64,000 nucleotides of DNA from assembly GCA_003586115.2 (NCBI GenBank), contig QVOM02000112.1:108386411-108450410 (forward strand), written 5' to 3'. The notes beneath the pieces are model-generated. The model had not been told where the DNA came from. It saw only the letters and a list, made by a program, of their open reading frames with translations, and searched no databases. The translations under genes were made by a program, and so were the position numbers. Origin of the DNA: Salvator merianae. Its lineage: Eukaryota; Chordata; Lepidosauria; Squamata; Teiidae. Below, piece after piece: positions 27,601 through 42,600 of this stretch (position 1 is the first letter of the stretch; each line of letters starts with the position of its first letter).

Positions 27601-30600
27601 CAAACAGCAGCTTTCAGCACTCTCCAACATTTCAATTTCTTATCACTACTAGGGAAATCAAAGCATACCTTATAAATATTGCCTACATGCAACATTTTAA
27701 CAATTTTGCTGGCATACAGCACTATTTACTTCCACATTTATAGAGTCTATTTCAGCAAGCAAGACCCTCCACATCGCCATGTACTCTCCACAACTTAATT
27801 CACATTTGCAAATACTGGTCAGAAAGTCACAATCAATCATTTAGAAAGCCCAAATTTATGACAACAGTGCCTATACATGTCTGCATATTTCTAACCTACA
27901 TGTTTATATGCAGTGTTATACAACTGTGTAGTGTGAAGCAGTTAAGGGATCTTTCTACTTTTCTTTTACTTTGCAGAAAATTAGACTATTGCAATGCACT
28001 CTGCACGGGGCAACCCTTGAATACAGTCCAGAAGCTGACATTAGCGCAGAATTCAGAAACTTGACTGCTGATGGGAATTTCTGGCTGGACACATATCACT
28101 GATCTTGAAAGATCTGTACTGGCTGCCTATTCACTATGGAGCCCAATTTAAGGTGTGGATGCTGACATATAAATGGCTTGGGCCTTGGTTATCTGAAGGT
28201 GCACCTTCACCCATACAGATCTGCCCATGCACTGAGATCTCAAGGAGAAGGTCTTCTTGTAGGTACGTCTCTCTCAGAGCAGCAAGGAGCAGTTACATGC
28301 AAGAAGGCCTTTCCTATGGTGGCCCCCAGAAACTCGAACAGCCTCCCTCTGGAGATTTACCAGGCACCTATGCTATACGGTTTTCGGCACCTTGTTAAAA
28401 CATACCTCTTCACCCAAGGCTTTGAGTGTTATATTTTAAATATATTATAGAATATCCTATTTATTTTATCCTTTTATTGTTGTGAACTTGGGGTAAAGGT
28501 TGGAATATAAATTCTTAAATAAATAAAATAATAAAAGTCTGCTATCCTTTGGTACAAAGGTGTGTTTGCTCTTGAGTTGCTCTCAGTTCCAGAAACGAAT
28601 TCCAGAGAGAAAAGGACAAGAGTCACATAGCCATATTTTTCTTATATGTTCACTGAAACAGCTTCTACTTTTCAAAATGCATACTTTACTCACGGGTACG
28701 GTTTTGTAGAGTTGACACGGTATAGAAAAAGGAGGTATCTCTGCATATAATACAGTTGGGTACAGATGACACTGTGGAATCTTTTCAATGTATCCATAGT
28801 CCAGGTACTGTACCTATGTGAAAACAACGCACAACCTGCTTCTAAGCAGATCATATTTTGTGGTCCTGTAATCTTTATGAAAAGCATGCTAGCCAGAAGC
28901 ACAACAAAGCTTTATCTGTTCCTTAGTCCAGTGAAGCTTCAGGATGCTCAGCAGTAATGCATGAATTTATCAGGGCATACTCATGTCCTCTGTCCTGTTC
29001 TTTCTATATTTAGAACTGCTATCAAATGACACTCAAATAACTTTATGATCTGCACTATGCAATTGCTCCAAGGATCCTTCCCACTGCTAGGAGTGTTGGC
29101 TTGTGCAGCTGCTGCTTCAAAACTCCAGTTCCTAGGCGTGTAAGCAGAGAATCCCAGGAAGAAGGGAGGATTCGTGCAGGTGTTGTTGCTATTGCTGCTG
29201 CTTCATGCAGCTTTCCCTCTCCCACAGATGAAGTTCTTTCATTCTGAGATCTCTCCAGGATGCCTCTGCAGCATGTTTCACTAGCAGCCTGTCTGCCTTG
29301 AGCTCTGCCAGGTTAAATATGGTGTTGACCCTGCCCCCATACCTCTCCTCTTTCAACCCCCCACCTCCTCCGATAGCAGCGAGAGACTGCAAAAAGAAGA
29401 AGAAGAAGAAGAAGAAGAAGAAGAAGAAGAAGAACTTGGTTTTTATACCCCGCTTTTCTCGGCTGAAGCTGACTCAAAGCGGCTCACAAGGTTATTTTTC
29501 GCCCGAAGGCTTACATCTGTCTATCTTCCGCATCACACAAAGGGAGAGAGGAAGAGAGAAGCTTAATGCTCTGTCACCTGCCAATGCAGCAGAGGCTTTA
29601 TGTTTCACCCAACTTCCAGTTTTCCACAGGAGGAATCATTAAAACAACCTAGTTATGCACTAAATTATGATTTCCGAAGTGGGGGTGGCAAACTGTGCAC
29701 AATCAAATTCTAGGATCTCACTGAACAAGGGAAGCCAGACTTTACCACCTCTGTGTGAGCCAAAGTGAGCTGTACAAATCTGCTATATAACAGGGATGAC
29801 TGTATAGCTAAGGTGCTCAAACTATGGTGCCCCAGATATTCCAGAACCACCAGAATGTAGGGGTCAGTTGGCACTTTCCACCATAGTACGGGATAATTAT
29901 CCTGTTCTATGGTGGAGCAGATCTCACAGAGCAGACACCATCCATACTGCGAGGCCGTAGAACAGACCACCAACAGGCTATCAGCATTCGCAGTGCATCC
30001 TGCACTGTGACAGTAGCCAGAAAGCTTCCAGCTGCTGCCAGGGTGATTGGCAATGCTGCGTGACACATTTGTACCTGGAAGCAGGTGCAAATGCAGTGTA
30101 CCGGGAACAGTCCAGCTGCTCCTGCTACAGCTGTGGAGCATGATTTTGTGTTCCACAGCAGGTAGCTCTCAGAAGCAGCTGTAGTCTGCTCCTGATCACC
30201 AGGCCTCTGCAAGCTGCAAGTGTGAAAAGGCCCCAAGTGTCTGTTATGTTTTTTATTCTTCCACAACCAATTATCTATGAAAAAATGAGATAGAGGTATG
30301 GCCATTTTACCCTTGGCTGATCCCAAGTAGCATGCTTCTGATAATACCACCCTTTAGAAAAAGCCAGGACATACATACACAAATACAAAGAGCATCCTTG
30401 TAACAGAGGTCAATCTTACCTTCGTATTGCCACCGCCAACCTCTATAACTTCGCCTCGATACCACATTGTATCTGCTGCTCTTACAACACAAGCTTCTCC
30501 CTTTTTCCAGTTGTAAGGTTCCAGAAGGCCTAGATACTTGAAGTTTGTTTGAATATCATTCATCAACTTGTTTAGCTGCTCTTCTAGAAAATTCATACCA

Positions 30601-33600
30601 AAAAAGGACACATTAGGTATGCTTAGCATCTTCTGTTCCTTAATGCAAGAGCTTACAAAATAATTTACACCTGTAACATAAAAGGAACATATCGTATTTG
30701 AAGGAAGTACTAGAATTTTCTACTTGTTTCTATATATCTTCTATATGGCATAGGCAAATAGATCTACCTGGGTAAAACGGACAAGTGGCATGCTCCATGA
30801 AGAGCAGCAAAAATGGCTTATTGGGTAATTACTGTGAACATCCTTTTAGGTTTGGATGACTACCATGGACCAAATTAACTGTCTACCCTTAGTCTGCACC
30901 TGCACTGAAGGTGCACTCAGTTTTCACTGCTCTCAATAACAGTGTTCACCTCCTTCTGAAAAGGAAGAGGCTTTAAACCCTACATCTGCTGCATATATAA
31001 TACATAAGATAACAAATGGTGTCCTTCCTGTTTGGATAAAATGCAGCACTTGTTTAGGAGAAGATCCACTCATTTCTTTACCCAAGAAATGCACAGTGAA
31101 CCTTTCTAGATTAGGTTCTCCTTGTTAGTTCCTCTTCATTATCTCTTTTTTTTTTTTTGCCAAGCAGTTATATGGAGAATAGAACTGACAGGGCTAATAC
31201 AAGGAAAGCCCACAAGAAATCAAGGTAAAGATCTCTAAGTCTATGGGGAGGAAGCAATTTTCTCCTCTGTCTAGACCAATCTCTGTGTCCTGAATCTAGC
31301 CTTGCAGTTTAAAGAAGAATCCTAGGAAAAAACAACAGAATGAGGCATAGAAACACAATTCATAGAGAGCACTTGGATCTTTTTCCATTTGGGCAGAGAT
31401 GACATCCATTCCATAAGATGTGCCCTTGCTACCTTCTTTGTAGAATAGCTTCTATACTATGTAAGATCAATGTCCAGACTTAGAATGTGGGAAAGAGCTG
31501 CTGAAATGTTCTCCAAGGGTTGCTCTCGTAGAAGCTATTATCTAACCTACAATGGCGAATAAATATAATGTGGATGAGGGTATCATGCAAATTCTAACAA
31601 GGGACAACTTATGATGATGAACCATGGAGGACTGTGCAATGATGTGAGTAGGTTGGAAAGTGTTGGTGGTTGCAGACCAAACCATTTATGCTTTAATCCA
31701 AGTAATAATGGCTACACTTCCCTGGAGTATATGAAATGTAGGTTGTGCAGTGTGTGTTTTAAATGCTCTGAAATGACCCACCAAATGCCAAGTCCTCTAT
31801 GAAGAGTAGGTGATCTTGGAGCAAACAAACAAAAAAGTTCCTAGGAATAATAAAAAACAGAATATAGCTGTAGCTTTATTGTGAGGTTTAGGCAAGGAAT
31901 AACTATTCCTGTGGAGAATATATGAGTGTCTTACGAGTTGGCCAGTGACTATAATAAATGATCTGAAATTTAAACTGTAAGAACTTCTCCCCAGATACCT
32001 ACTTGCAGAGTCATGATAGTGAGGAGGAATGAAAACTTGGAGGATGGATCCTGACTGGCTCAAAGTGTGGCTCCTAGGGGTCTGTGTGAAACAGACTGTG
32101 AACTTTTATTAGATTCAAAACAATATTCAGAATTCTTTGAAATTTTTTAAGTGTCCATCATTTGGACGTTTCACTGAACATTCAATTTCAAATGTTCTTG
32201 TCATGGGGAAGTTTTGAGTTCCTTGTTTCCAGTAGGTGCAACATTTGTCTGACCCCTTAATAGTAATGCTTCAAACTGCACTGTGGCAAGTGATTTGCTG
32301 GCACTACATGGTACTGCTTCTGGGATGCACATTCTGCAGCAGCCAAGATAATGTGTGATGGCAAAAACTGCTTCCCAGGCAGCAATTTGAAGTATCACTT
32401 CATTAGTTTCACTTTGCAAGTTCTGCTCAATGTCGAACTGGGGAAGGTTTGGTGCTGGGTTGAACTCCCTCCCATATCCCCAACTGTTGTTACAATTCAT
32501 TGAATTATTTTACCTTGTGACTTTGGAAGCATATAAATAGTTCCACTGTCAGTAACACAGCTGACCACTGCGCTGAAGCAGACTGAAGTAGGAACAGCTG
32601 GTGGTTTGTAAGCTTCTATTGCTATAGGGTGAGTCAGTTCCTGGTCTTCACCATCTGTTATCACAGAATCAGCATCTTTCTCCACTACAGAAGAGCCTGG
32701 TGTTTCTGCAGGTGAGCAACTTCTGTCCAGATTATCTTGGGAAGAATCTGGTGAAGGCATTTCCAGTGGCTTCTCAAGGGATGGTGCACTTGAGTCAGTC
32801 CCAGGTACTCTAATCAAGGTTCAACAAAACACACCAATAAACTGTCAACAGATAAACATGATTGTGAATGGTTTCAAGCTTCAGTTTTATCCATTTCATT
32901 TGATTTACAAGTTATTAATTGCAAGAAATCTCACAGCAACACCTTGAATTTTTTTGAAAAAAAATAGTAATATTACAGAATAAAAACTCAAACATATCAT
33001 ACATAAAAATGGGTCTTTGCAGAAGTTAATTCGGTAACTTCAACAGCAGTTTAGTATTACAAAAGAATCATTAAGATCAAATATTTAAGTAGTTTAAGGT
33101 CTCTAGGTTATTCATTTTTGAGATGCAATAATTATATAAGACTTTCCAAAGGCAAAACTGCATGCTAAAAACCAACAATGAAAGCCTTTCCTAATCATTT
33201 TGGATAATAAGTAACTATTCCTTTATAAATGTTCTGTTTTCCTTATCTTACACTTTTGCTTTATTACCGTTTCCAATACTGATTTAATCTCATTTTTACA
33301 GTAGCCTACAAATCTCTTTCAGAAGTTTTTATATTGAAATGGCATAGAAATGTCTTAAATAATGTAGTCCTCCTGCATATTTCTCAGCAAAAATGCATAC
33401 CTTTTGTTTCTAAATGCCAAACCTTGTTTAATCATATATTCTGAAACATCATTATATAGCTCTCCATCTCTGCTGAATATTTTCACAGGTAAAGGTGAAG
33501 AATTACTTTCCTGAGGTAAAAAGAGAGTTCCTGTTAGGAACTGGGCAATCCCTCAAGTTCACAGTATACTGGAATTCTAGTTTGCTGATACACTACTTTA

Positions 33601-36600
33601 GGAAAGGCGACATAAACTAAAGTACTTCAATTGGCTTCAAAAGCACTCCAGCTCCCAATAACCCATTGTTTACCAAAACTGTGAGACCTGGTTGCCAATA
33701 AATGTATAATCAAATGTTCCAGGATACTGTTCGTGGGATGCTATTAAAGGATGATGTAGTAACAAACTGAGCAATAGATGGAGAAGCAATTAATCAATTA
33801 AATCAAACAAATAAATTTATTTGGCCTTGACCAGAACATACAGGGATACTAAAGGAAAACGGTCAGTTGTACCACCCTGCGATGGTCCATGCACAAAGAT
33901 ATAATATTAGACTAGACAGCAGTGCTCATGGCTTGATGACAATGCAGAGATTGCATTGTTTTGCTTTGCTAATACTCATTATTTGGTATTAAAGGTACAT
34001 ATATATGTATGTGGTGGTTTGCCTGGAAGTTCAAATATTTTGGAAAACTGTGGAAGCCAAAATATTTGAAATTATGAAAATAAGGCTTACATTTTCTCCA
34101 GAATTATGTATTTGGCAGCTTTTTACAGGATTAAGTATTAGGAAAAATCAAGAATATATGTCGAGCCAATTATTATATGCAGCATTGGCAATGATAGTAC
34201 ATGGATGGAGGGATAAATTAAAGTGGTCTATGGAAATGTGATTTCATTATGTATTTGACCAATATAAATTTGACCTTTCCAGACAATACCGCCTTAAATA
34301 TATGGGAATAGAGGGTCCAATTAAAGTCAAAGAGGATTAGAAAGATTTTTTGGAATACATAAACAGACCAGAAGCACCATGTTCATTGAGGACTGAAGTA
34401 TTAAATATCAATAAATGGTTGGCCATCTAAATTGAAAATATGTTTTCAGCTGTTCAGGGTTAGGAAGGGGTGGGGGAGGGGGGTGGATTATAATATATTA
34501 AAAAATGGAATATGATGTAATGCAAGAAATATTACGGATTATTGGACTGTATTGATATTATATTCAATAAAAAAAGTTAGAAAAAAAAGACACCACTCCC
34601 ACTAATTGCCAGGACAGGAACCAAAATGCAGCAAAGGATCTGACACAAAGCAAAATAGATAGTTTTTTTCTAAATAACTCCCAGAACTGTATGAATATTG
34701 ATAATGAAATCTCTTGGCTTAGATCTGCCAAAGAGAAAAAAATGAACCCAATGTTTGCTCTCAATTTTCAGTCCAATTCTGAAGGTCAAAAGCAACAGTG
34801 AGGCATCAATGTCTTAGAAAGATGCATACAAAACCCCCCTTTACAGAGGAACTATCGTTTCTCCTTGAAAGGAAAAGCATTCTACTACAAACCTGTATTA
34901 TGAGGTTTACCACAGCTCCATTTAAGTAATTTGCAAGAACATCACATGCAGTTGCTGTCCATTCCTCGGTCCCACCAGCTGGTCTAAAATGAGTAATTGA
35001 AAGGTGAGGGGAGATACAGTAAGGACTTCACTTGTAATAGCATCTCTTTCTAGTAAAAAATTTCTTAATCATCCCACAGATTTTGTTCCTTACTTTCAAA
35101 CGTGGAGAAATTACAAATTCTTCAAATACAGAAGCTATCTAAGAGCAGACTACGGATTATAAACAGAAAGAACAACAAGTTAGTAATTTTGTTCTAATGT
35201 TTCTATAGCGATATGAAACATGCTGTTTGGTAAGCACATCAAACTTGACCAGGGAAACCAGAATTCAAAGCTCTGCTCAGCTGTAAAGCTTCCAGTGCTG
35301 AACGCATGCTTCAGATTAGACCTTACAAAGGGATCAGCTGGTTACTGGTCATACCAAATACTGATTTGATTGAGCTTTTCTTTTGTTCATTCACTTTGCA
35401 TTTTGTTAACTGAGAAAAATTAACACTTCTATTTTTGAAAGCATTCTTCCTTTGCAGCATTTTTTCCAGACCTGCCTAAAACTTTTGTACAGTACTATAG
35501 TCTGCTGCTCTTTTGTGGCCAACATATCAGTCAATGAAATTTGCAGGGCTATGACACAGTCTAACTCTTATCCACTTTTACGAGGCACCCCTTGGATGGA
35601 TATGTATTGCTGGGCAAATGCTGCCTTTGGCAGAAGAGCATTACAAGTAATAGAGGATACACAGTAAGGTTGCCTGACAGGTGAGATCAGATGCTCAAGT
35701 TCTATTCCTGCCTGGAAAAAAGGAGCTTTGGTATGTACTTGTCTAGTGATTCTGGGGGTACCCTCTGAGAAAGGTCTGTTGTTATTACATGAAAGTTCAT
35801 TCTGGAGGGTATATGAAGAATGATGGCCCTCCCTTCTTTTTGCTTCCAGCGTCATGGTGCTGTTTTCTTTGACTACATTCCTCTTCAATATTCCATAGTC
35901 TCTACTTTACAGAACTGGGGTAAAAAGGTGGTGCAAGGTTATTTATACTGGATGTGCAATCTTTTGGTCACTGGGGCTGAAGCCGTCATAACCCAGAGTA
36001 GTGATTCTGAAGACATCCTCCACAAATGCCTTTTAAGTAAGTAACAACTTTCCTTCCTCAGCTTCAGAAGTTAAGTCACTCCAAAGAGGGAAGACTGTTA
36101 TTAAATGCCTATCTAGCTCCTATTGCTGAAGAGGGAGGGATTGTGGGATGAGTCACTCTTTTTCCTTCTTCGCATCCAAGACTCCCTTTTGTAGATAGAT
36201 TCCTTGTCTCCTCTTGCCTCCAAAATAATCACTCCAAAAGTTTAAATTATTTTCTCTTCCTGAGGCTACAAGGAAATAATCCCTGCTGAGAGAATTTGGC
36301 ACTGGCAGAAGAAGACCTGGTGCCAAACAGACGGCATTGTTCTTCTTTTCTGAGAATTCTGATAGACTGGAATTAATCCTCTGGTACTCTGGAAACCTCA
36401 TCTTACTGAAAATGGGCATAATACCTTATGTCCGTTAATGAGCACTCTATTGCAAGTGGCTTGATTGTCTTCAGATTCTGTTCAAGTTCTCTTAAAGATA
36501 AGGTATCCATAATTTTGGTTATGCCAAGATCAAAAAGGAACACCTGCCAAATAAGAATGAAAGATATATCAAATATGTTATTAAAAACCTCTGTAAGATT

Positions 36601-39600
36601 TAACCATCTTACCTTTTATCTTAGAAAGTTGCAAAGAAAAACTCACTGTTGAGTTTCTACAATCTACACCATGCATGATCACAATGGAATTTAGGGTAGA
36701 CAGATCTCAAATCCAATCTCACGATTTCACCAATACACCCAATATAAACAATAAACACATAAACAAAACAGTTTAATATAATTTTGATTAGTCCACAGTA
36801 AAATGTAGTAACATAATATAAACTTCCTCCTTAACTGAAGACTTTATGGGCACATTCCGACATGGCATTTAATCAGTTTACAGGCCGTCTTCACTTCCTG
36901 CTGGCCCAATATGATTTTGCCTTTCCATAGTCTTTTCTGGACTAAATTCCCAAAATCTGGACTACTTTGCATTTGGATTTAATGAGTTCTCAGCCTGATC
37001 CAGATTGCTAGTCCATTTTACTTTGTGATGTGGAAACGACTGTACTTTTTAGGGGGGCGTGCAGAGGGAGGGCTCTCCATTTCCTGCCGTCCAATGACAG
37101 ACTTTGTTGTGGGCATTGTACTCAGGAGAGTGGGCACCATGGCCAGCAGGAATGGGTGGGCGGGGAGCACAGTACTTTCTTCCAACTCCTTTATCAACCC
37201 TTCCACCACTGCCAGGAGAAAAGAAAACTGTTCTCCATTTTTTTCTGCCAATCTACGATCCTTCCTCCTCCTTTATCCCCCATTCGGCACTGCCAGGAAA
37301 AACTTAAAGGCTTCCTCCACTTCTGTCTGCTAATTAAACCAAGACGTAGAGCTCCTTCTAGGTTTACAGACTTTTGTGCAAAACCGCCACAATGCTACAG
37401 CTAACTTCAGGCAGCGACACAGTCAGCTGTGGGCTGCATGCTAGGGAGGGAGGGTACCACTGCCAGCTGGAGAAAACAGTGGGCTGGGGTGGAGAAGGCA
37501 GTTCCAAAATGCATTCCTTGTTCTTGGTTGTTATCCCTTCTCCTGCAGTTTGGGGACCCTTTCCCTCACTTTTTTGCAAAAATGTGATAGCACAACAGCA
37601 ACATTAAGGAAAGGCAAAGTTAAATACAGCTCCTGATCTTGAGCACTTTCGGGGGGGGGGGGACATGTTGAATGTCTCCACCGCGCTGCCATGAGAGTGT
37701 TTTAATTCAAAACACTGTGCCTGTTTGGGGGTGCAGTCCTCTTGCCCCAAACATAACCCACTCACTACCACTTTTGCCATCAGCACCACACAATTACATA
37801 GTGGGATGCATACTGCTGTGGATGTCTCAGGGGAAGGTGAGATGGAGTCAATTTGCTGGACACTAACTTCACTATCATGATAATGGAGCCCCCCACATGT
37901 TCCCTCCTTCACGGATCTCTCCCTGCTTTTACGCTACTCTGAAATTGCACAACTGCAATTTCCTCAATAAGTGCAACTGGAAAGGAGCAGAAATCACAAT
38001 CTGCCCCTTAAGAAGCTCTAATGTGTGGTAGATGTGGTACTGAAGTTTTGTTTGGGTGGATACAGGCTGGAGGGTGACAAGGAGCAAATGGCAAATATAC
38101 AGTAACACTGCCAAAGGAATCCATGTTCTGAAACAGCAGCAGGGAAATATGGAGAGTGGAATTTGACTTTCCCACCCCTGAGAAGTCATGATTTGAACAT
38201 GGGGACCGTGTCCAGTTACTGACGGCACAGGGAAGGGAATCTGGTGAGGGGTGGAGACAGAAAAGGTACCATTTCCCCATGCCAAGCACGGAAAACATGA
38301 GTGTGAGAGTGAGCAAGTCCGAATTGAGTCTGTGTTAAAAAGCAAATGTAGGAACGATCAGAATGCTAACTCAGTCCTTGTACTCTTCCGATACGGATTA
38401 AGTTTATGTTGGACCGCACCCTATATTAAGCCTAATACTTTCATGAAAGAAAAAAGGCCTTATAAAGCATTAATTCAAAATTCTTAATTATCATAGGTTG
38501 CCAAGTTGCAAAGAATTTTTGTCAGGAGAAAAGAGGTCATGAGGAAGCCAAATGCATTTCACAATTTATGCATTAGGATTCAATTCAGCAATCAGTTTCT
38601 GTACACAACCATGAGATCTAATATAGGTCAAAGTAAAACACAAAGCCAATAGAGCATAACACTCTTACATAGTCATTCCGCTGCTCCATGCTAATGCTGC
38701 ACACAGGAAAACCAGTCTAAGCAAAACACACTGTATTCTAAAGGTTACCTCAACAATGCCTTCGGAAACAATCCTGCGAATCTGACCTCTTTGCCACTGG
38801 TTTAGGTTACATACAAATGACGCACAATCCATATCAACTTCCCATTGTACTGCTGCATTTTCAGATTCAGAATACTTTACTGCCATCTTTTCCTGTAAGC
38901 TAACATAAAAGAAGCCATCAAATGTGTCCATTAAGTATTGTTCTGTGGAAAAAAAGATCGACTTTTTCAGGGGCTAAGGCAGTGTTGAAAGCAGCTCCGT
39001 TTTTGTAATGTTATCCTTAAATCTTGAAAACTGCATATTATTTCTTATAAAAAAGAAAAAGGGCAAAACCCAAGCAGCAAGAAGGCTAGCAAGAAGAAGA
39101 CTGCTAGCACCTTACTGGAATCCCATAAGACAAATTTGACTTGGTAGCTAAGTAGTTCCTGCTACTAAAGAACCAAGTGTCTTGACCCTGCGTGTATTCC
39201 CCAGGAGACAGAGCAACTAGCATGTTACTTATAGAGATCATCTGTCATGAGGATATGTATTTATATATCTATGTATTTATTTTGTGCTATTCCTTGTAAA
39301 CATGCAAAAAATGAATCTTAGGACACCTGGCCCCTTGTAAGTGTGAATTCACTGAGCTTCTCGCACTGTCTTTACCTATTCATTGGACTTAAACAAGATT
39401 CCTGTAAAGGGTACATGGGACAATCATGATGAACTCACCAACGTAGTAGCAGGCTAGATACACAGGAAGTGCTAGTCTCTGAGTACATGACGGTGCCAGT
39501 CCCATCTTGATCTACTCTATGGAATAAGCAAGGAGGGTATGCTTCCCCATGGAATTGACACGAAACTGGGACACTACACAAAAAAACCTTATACCAAATT

Positions 39601-42600
39601 TTGGTAATAAACAATGTAGGATAAGAGAAGTGATTTGATCTTTCACATGATTTTTGATTTCATTAAGAATGCCCTCACGTTATAAATTTCATCCCTTACC
39701 TTTTTAAAGTTTGTTCTGATGACACCAAATGCACGTAGATCTTACTTGGGGATACGACATAACTAATTCGCACTTGCAGTTCTCTACTGCAATCTAATTC
39801 CAAATCTTCAGACTGAGGTAGGTCTTCACTGTCATGTTTCAGATAATTTCCTTCTGTTCTGAAAATTTCTTCTTGACTAGGATCCCAAATTTCAGTACAG
39901 GATCTGGTAGCCATATTGACACTACTGCAAAATGTAATGGTTTTGTCTGATTTTGATTTTTTCTATCATCAATATATCATAAAGAGACAGAACTGTGCAC
40001 TCCCATTTGTTTTAAACAATCTGAATGTCTACTGAAACTGCTTACAAATAAAAAATATTGCATATAATGCATATCCCAATTTTTTCCTAAGCTATGAGAG
40101 ACATTGGCATCTAGCCATTCACTCCAAAGGTAACTTAATCACTGTATCTGGCTGACTCTTGTTATTCTAAAAAATATCATTTTTTTTTTCAAGACATACT
40201 ATTCTGTTGATGAAAATAAGGTGATCTGGTCATGTTTATCAGCACTTAGCATCTCTCAAAAGCACAGCTGGTATAATAATAAAATTTAATGAAAAAGAAT
40301 ACTCACCTTGATGAATAAAATGCTAGGCCCTCTTTAACTAATAGGCTATTAACACTCCAACGAACATTCGGTGCCCCGTGAGCAACTTCATAGAGCTCAA
40401 CAGACAGAACATCTTCTTGTGATTTCTCTACACAGGGATGAGATAGGTTAAGAAAACAGAATAATCACCACAACGAACAGCTGTGATTACAGGAAAAGAT
40501 TATTAGCATAACTTATGTGATTTTATTCTATATCATGATTTTATTGTTGTTATAAATTATGTGATTGTAACTGCTTTGGCATGGTATCATATAACTTATA
40601 GCTGCTCTTTTTTTTAATATGGGATACATTAGAACTAGTTTGCAAGTGTTGGTTGCCAGCTATGAGAACTTCAAAAACACTTGAAGAAATTCACTGAAGA
40701 CAGGGCTATCAACGCTATTAGCCCCATTGGCTATGTGAATACCTCAGCCTTAGGAGTTAGGATTGTCTCTAAGGGCCAGCTGCTGGGAAACTGAACAGAG
40801 CTTATTATGCATACATCCTTGTTTCTGGGCTTCTATGCACAACTGATTAGGTGCTGAAACCTCTGGAACTATTAAGTAAGAAGAGTGCTTATGTAATTAG
40901 AAAGCACTTTGGAACAAAACTTGGTATTCTAAATTGTACTGAAATGTTTCCAGTGTTTGAAAAAGTGCAAGTTCTTGCAGATAATTTTTGTCTTGTCTTC
41001 ATCTCATCCCTATGCTCTACAGCATCCAGTCTATTTCACAGCTGAATTCCCAACTGAATGAAAAAATGTGCTAGGTTCACTTGATTACAAGGCAGTTTCA
41101 CCAGACAGAGCTGACCTCCCAACTAATCCATTTAGCCAGAGAGAGAACGGCAAACTTGTGCCAGGTAGCACTCCTAAGTATCTTCTTTAGAGAAGACCTA
41201 AAAAAATTGGTAGCTCAAAAGAGAATAGATAAACTCTCAGAAATCCAGTCCCTGGTCATGGCAAGAAGAAGGGTTTTATCCACTTGAAGATGCTGTTTAC
41301 TGAGTGAGGAACATTTATTATTACACTCCTACTTTCAAATATGTACTACGTTAATACATTGTCACTATATACTTTTTCAAGACTGATAAAGATGTATCTA
41401 TATACACTGGTCTTTGACTGAGGAAACAGTTTCCCCTCTCCACTTTCAGGAACTTTTATGGTTTTTGGTGGGTAAATTTTAATTTGTTTTTACTGCTGCA
41501 ACCTGCCCTGAGACCTTCGGATGAAAGGCAGGAAAATCAATAAATAGAAACTGAGTGGGAACACTTACCAATTACAAAACACAGCATACATTTGCACTGA
41601 ATTAATTCTTCAAATCTGTTCTTTGATTTAGTACTCCAATTATTAGATCCTTCACATGGTTCAATATAAGCCAACTTGCACCTGATGGCCTAAATTTAAA
41701 AAAATAGCCTAATTTATTTATTTAGCTTATATATTACTCTTCTTTTAATAAAACTGCAGAATCCCCAACGGCCTGCAATCAAGCAGTGATTGAACTGCAT
41801 CTCTTAAACATCATTCTTGTTATGTGTGCTCCTGGTAGAAAATATAACACATACTGACTGAGACGTGGCTAAAGGAGAGAAGCCTGAAATTATAACTTTT
41901 TATGTGGACTGTGCCACTGAAACTACAGCTATTAGAGGCAGTTGTATTGATAGGATGGTGCATCCAGAAACTGGAAAAAAAATCCCACTTTCCCATCCAG
42001 GTGCCTGCCTGCTACCTTGGGGTAAGACGTCTACCAAGGCATGTAGATGCAACCTATCATTAGTTAGTTTGAACTCATGCAATACAACTTCACTGATTTG
42101 TATCGGAAGTTTATGAGACTTTGCTCACAGTGCTTCCATAGAGTGCTCAAAAAAATATTCTAAACAAATGTAAAGCACTCCCAAACACTTTACTGAGTCA
42201 TTACCCAGTCTCTGCTCAACATCAGTGAACATCTTGCCCCGGCACCTGTGAAAGGGAAATGTTTCTTGAGAAAGCTTCTGACATGTGATTTGCATTTGTA
42301 AGACATTTACAGCATTGTGAATATATAAGCTGGTGCATGCAGAAATAAACTTTATAAAAAGTGAAAATACACATGTAAATGAATTCACAACCCTTCTCTA
42401 GCTGTGCAGAAAGTGCTTAACCAGAGAAAGTATGCCATTGAGTTGGCATGTACAGTGATCACTCTATGCAGCTGAATACTGTGGCTCAACACATTTACCT
42501 TGTATCTAAACCTGGTAAGAACTATCAAAAAACCCTAATTATAGATCTTGAGAATCCTCCCCTCATAACTGAGGGTGATTCAAAGCCAAAACCTCAAAAG

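Noticed and set aside
29710..30350. Two overlapping minus ORFs of about 147 codons
   Set aside because: They coincide with a MITE, show no domain and overlap each other in different frames.
37018..38345. Cluster of ORFs of 64-138 codons on both strands
   Set aside because: Overlap in all frames reflects the GC-richer block, not genes; no recognisable motif or splice structure.
38900..38942. Extended version of the RNF17 eTud3 exon starting at 38942
   Set aside because: Its phase clashes with the preceding exon (two bases left over); the acceptor at 38900-38901 restores 'LKSLQEKM' in frame.
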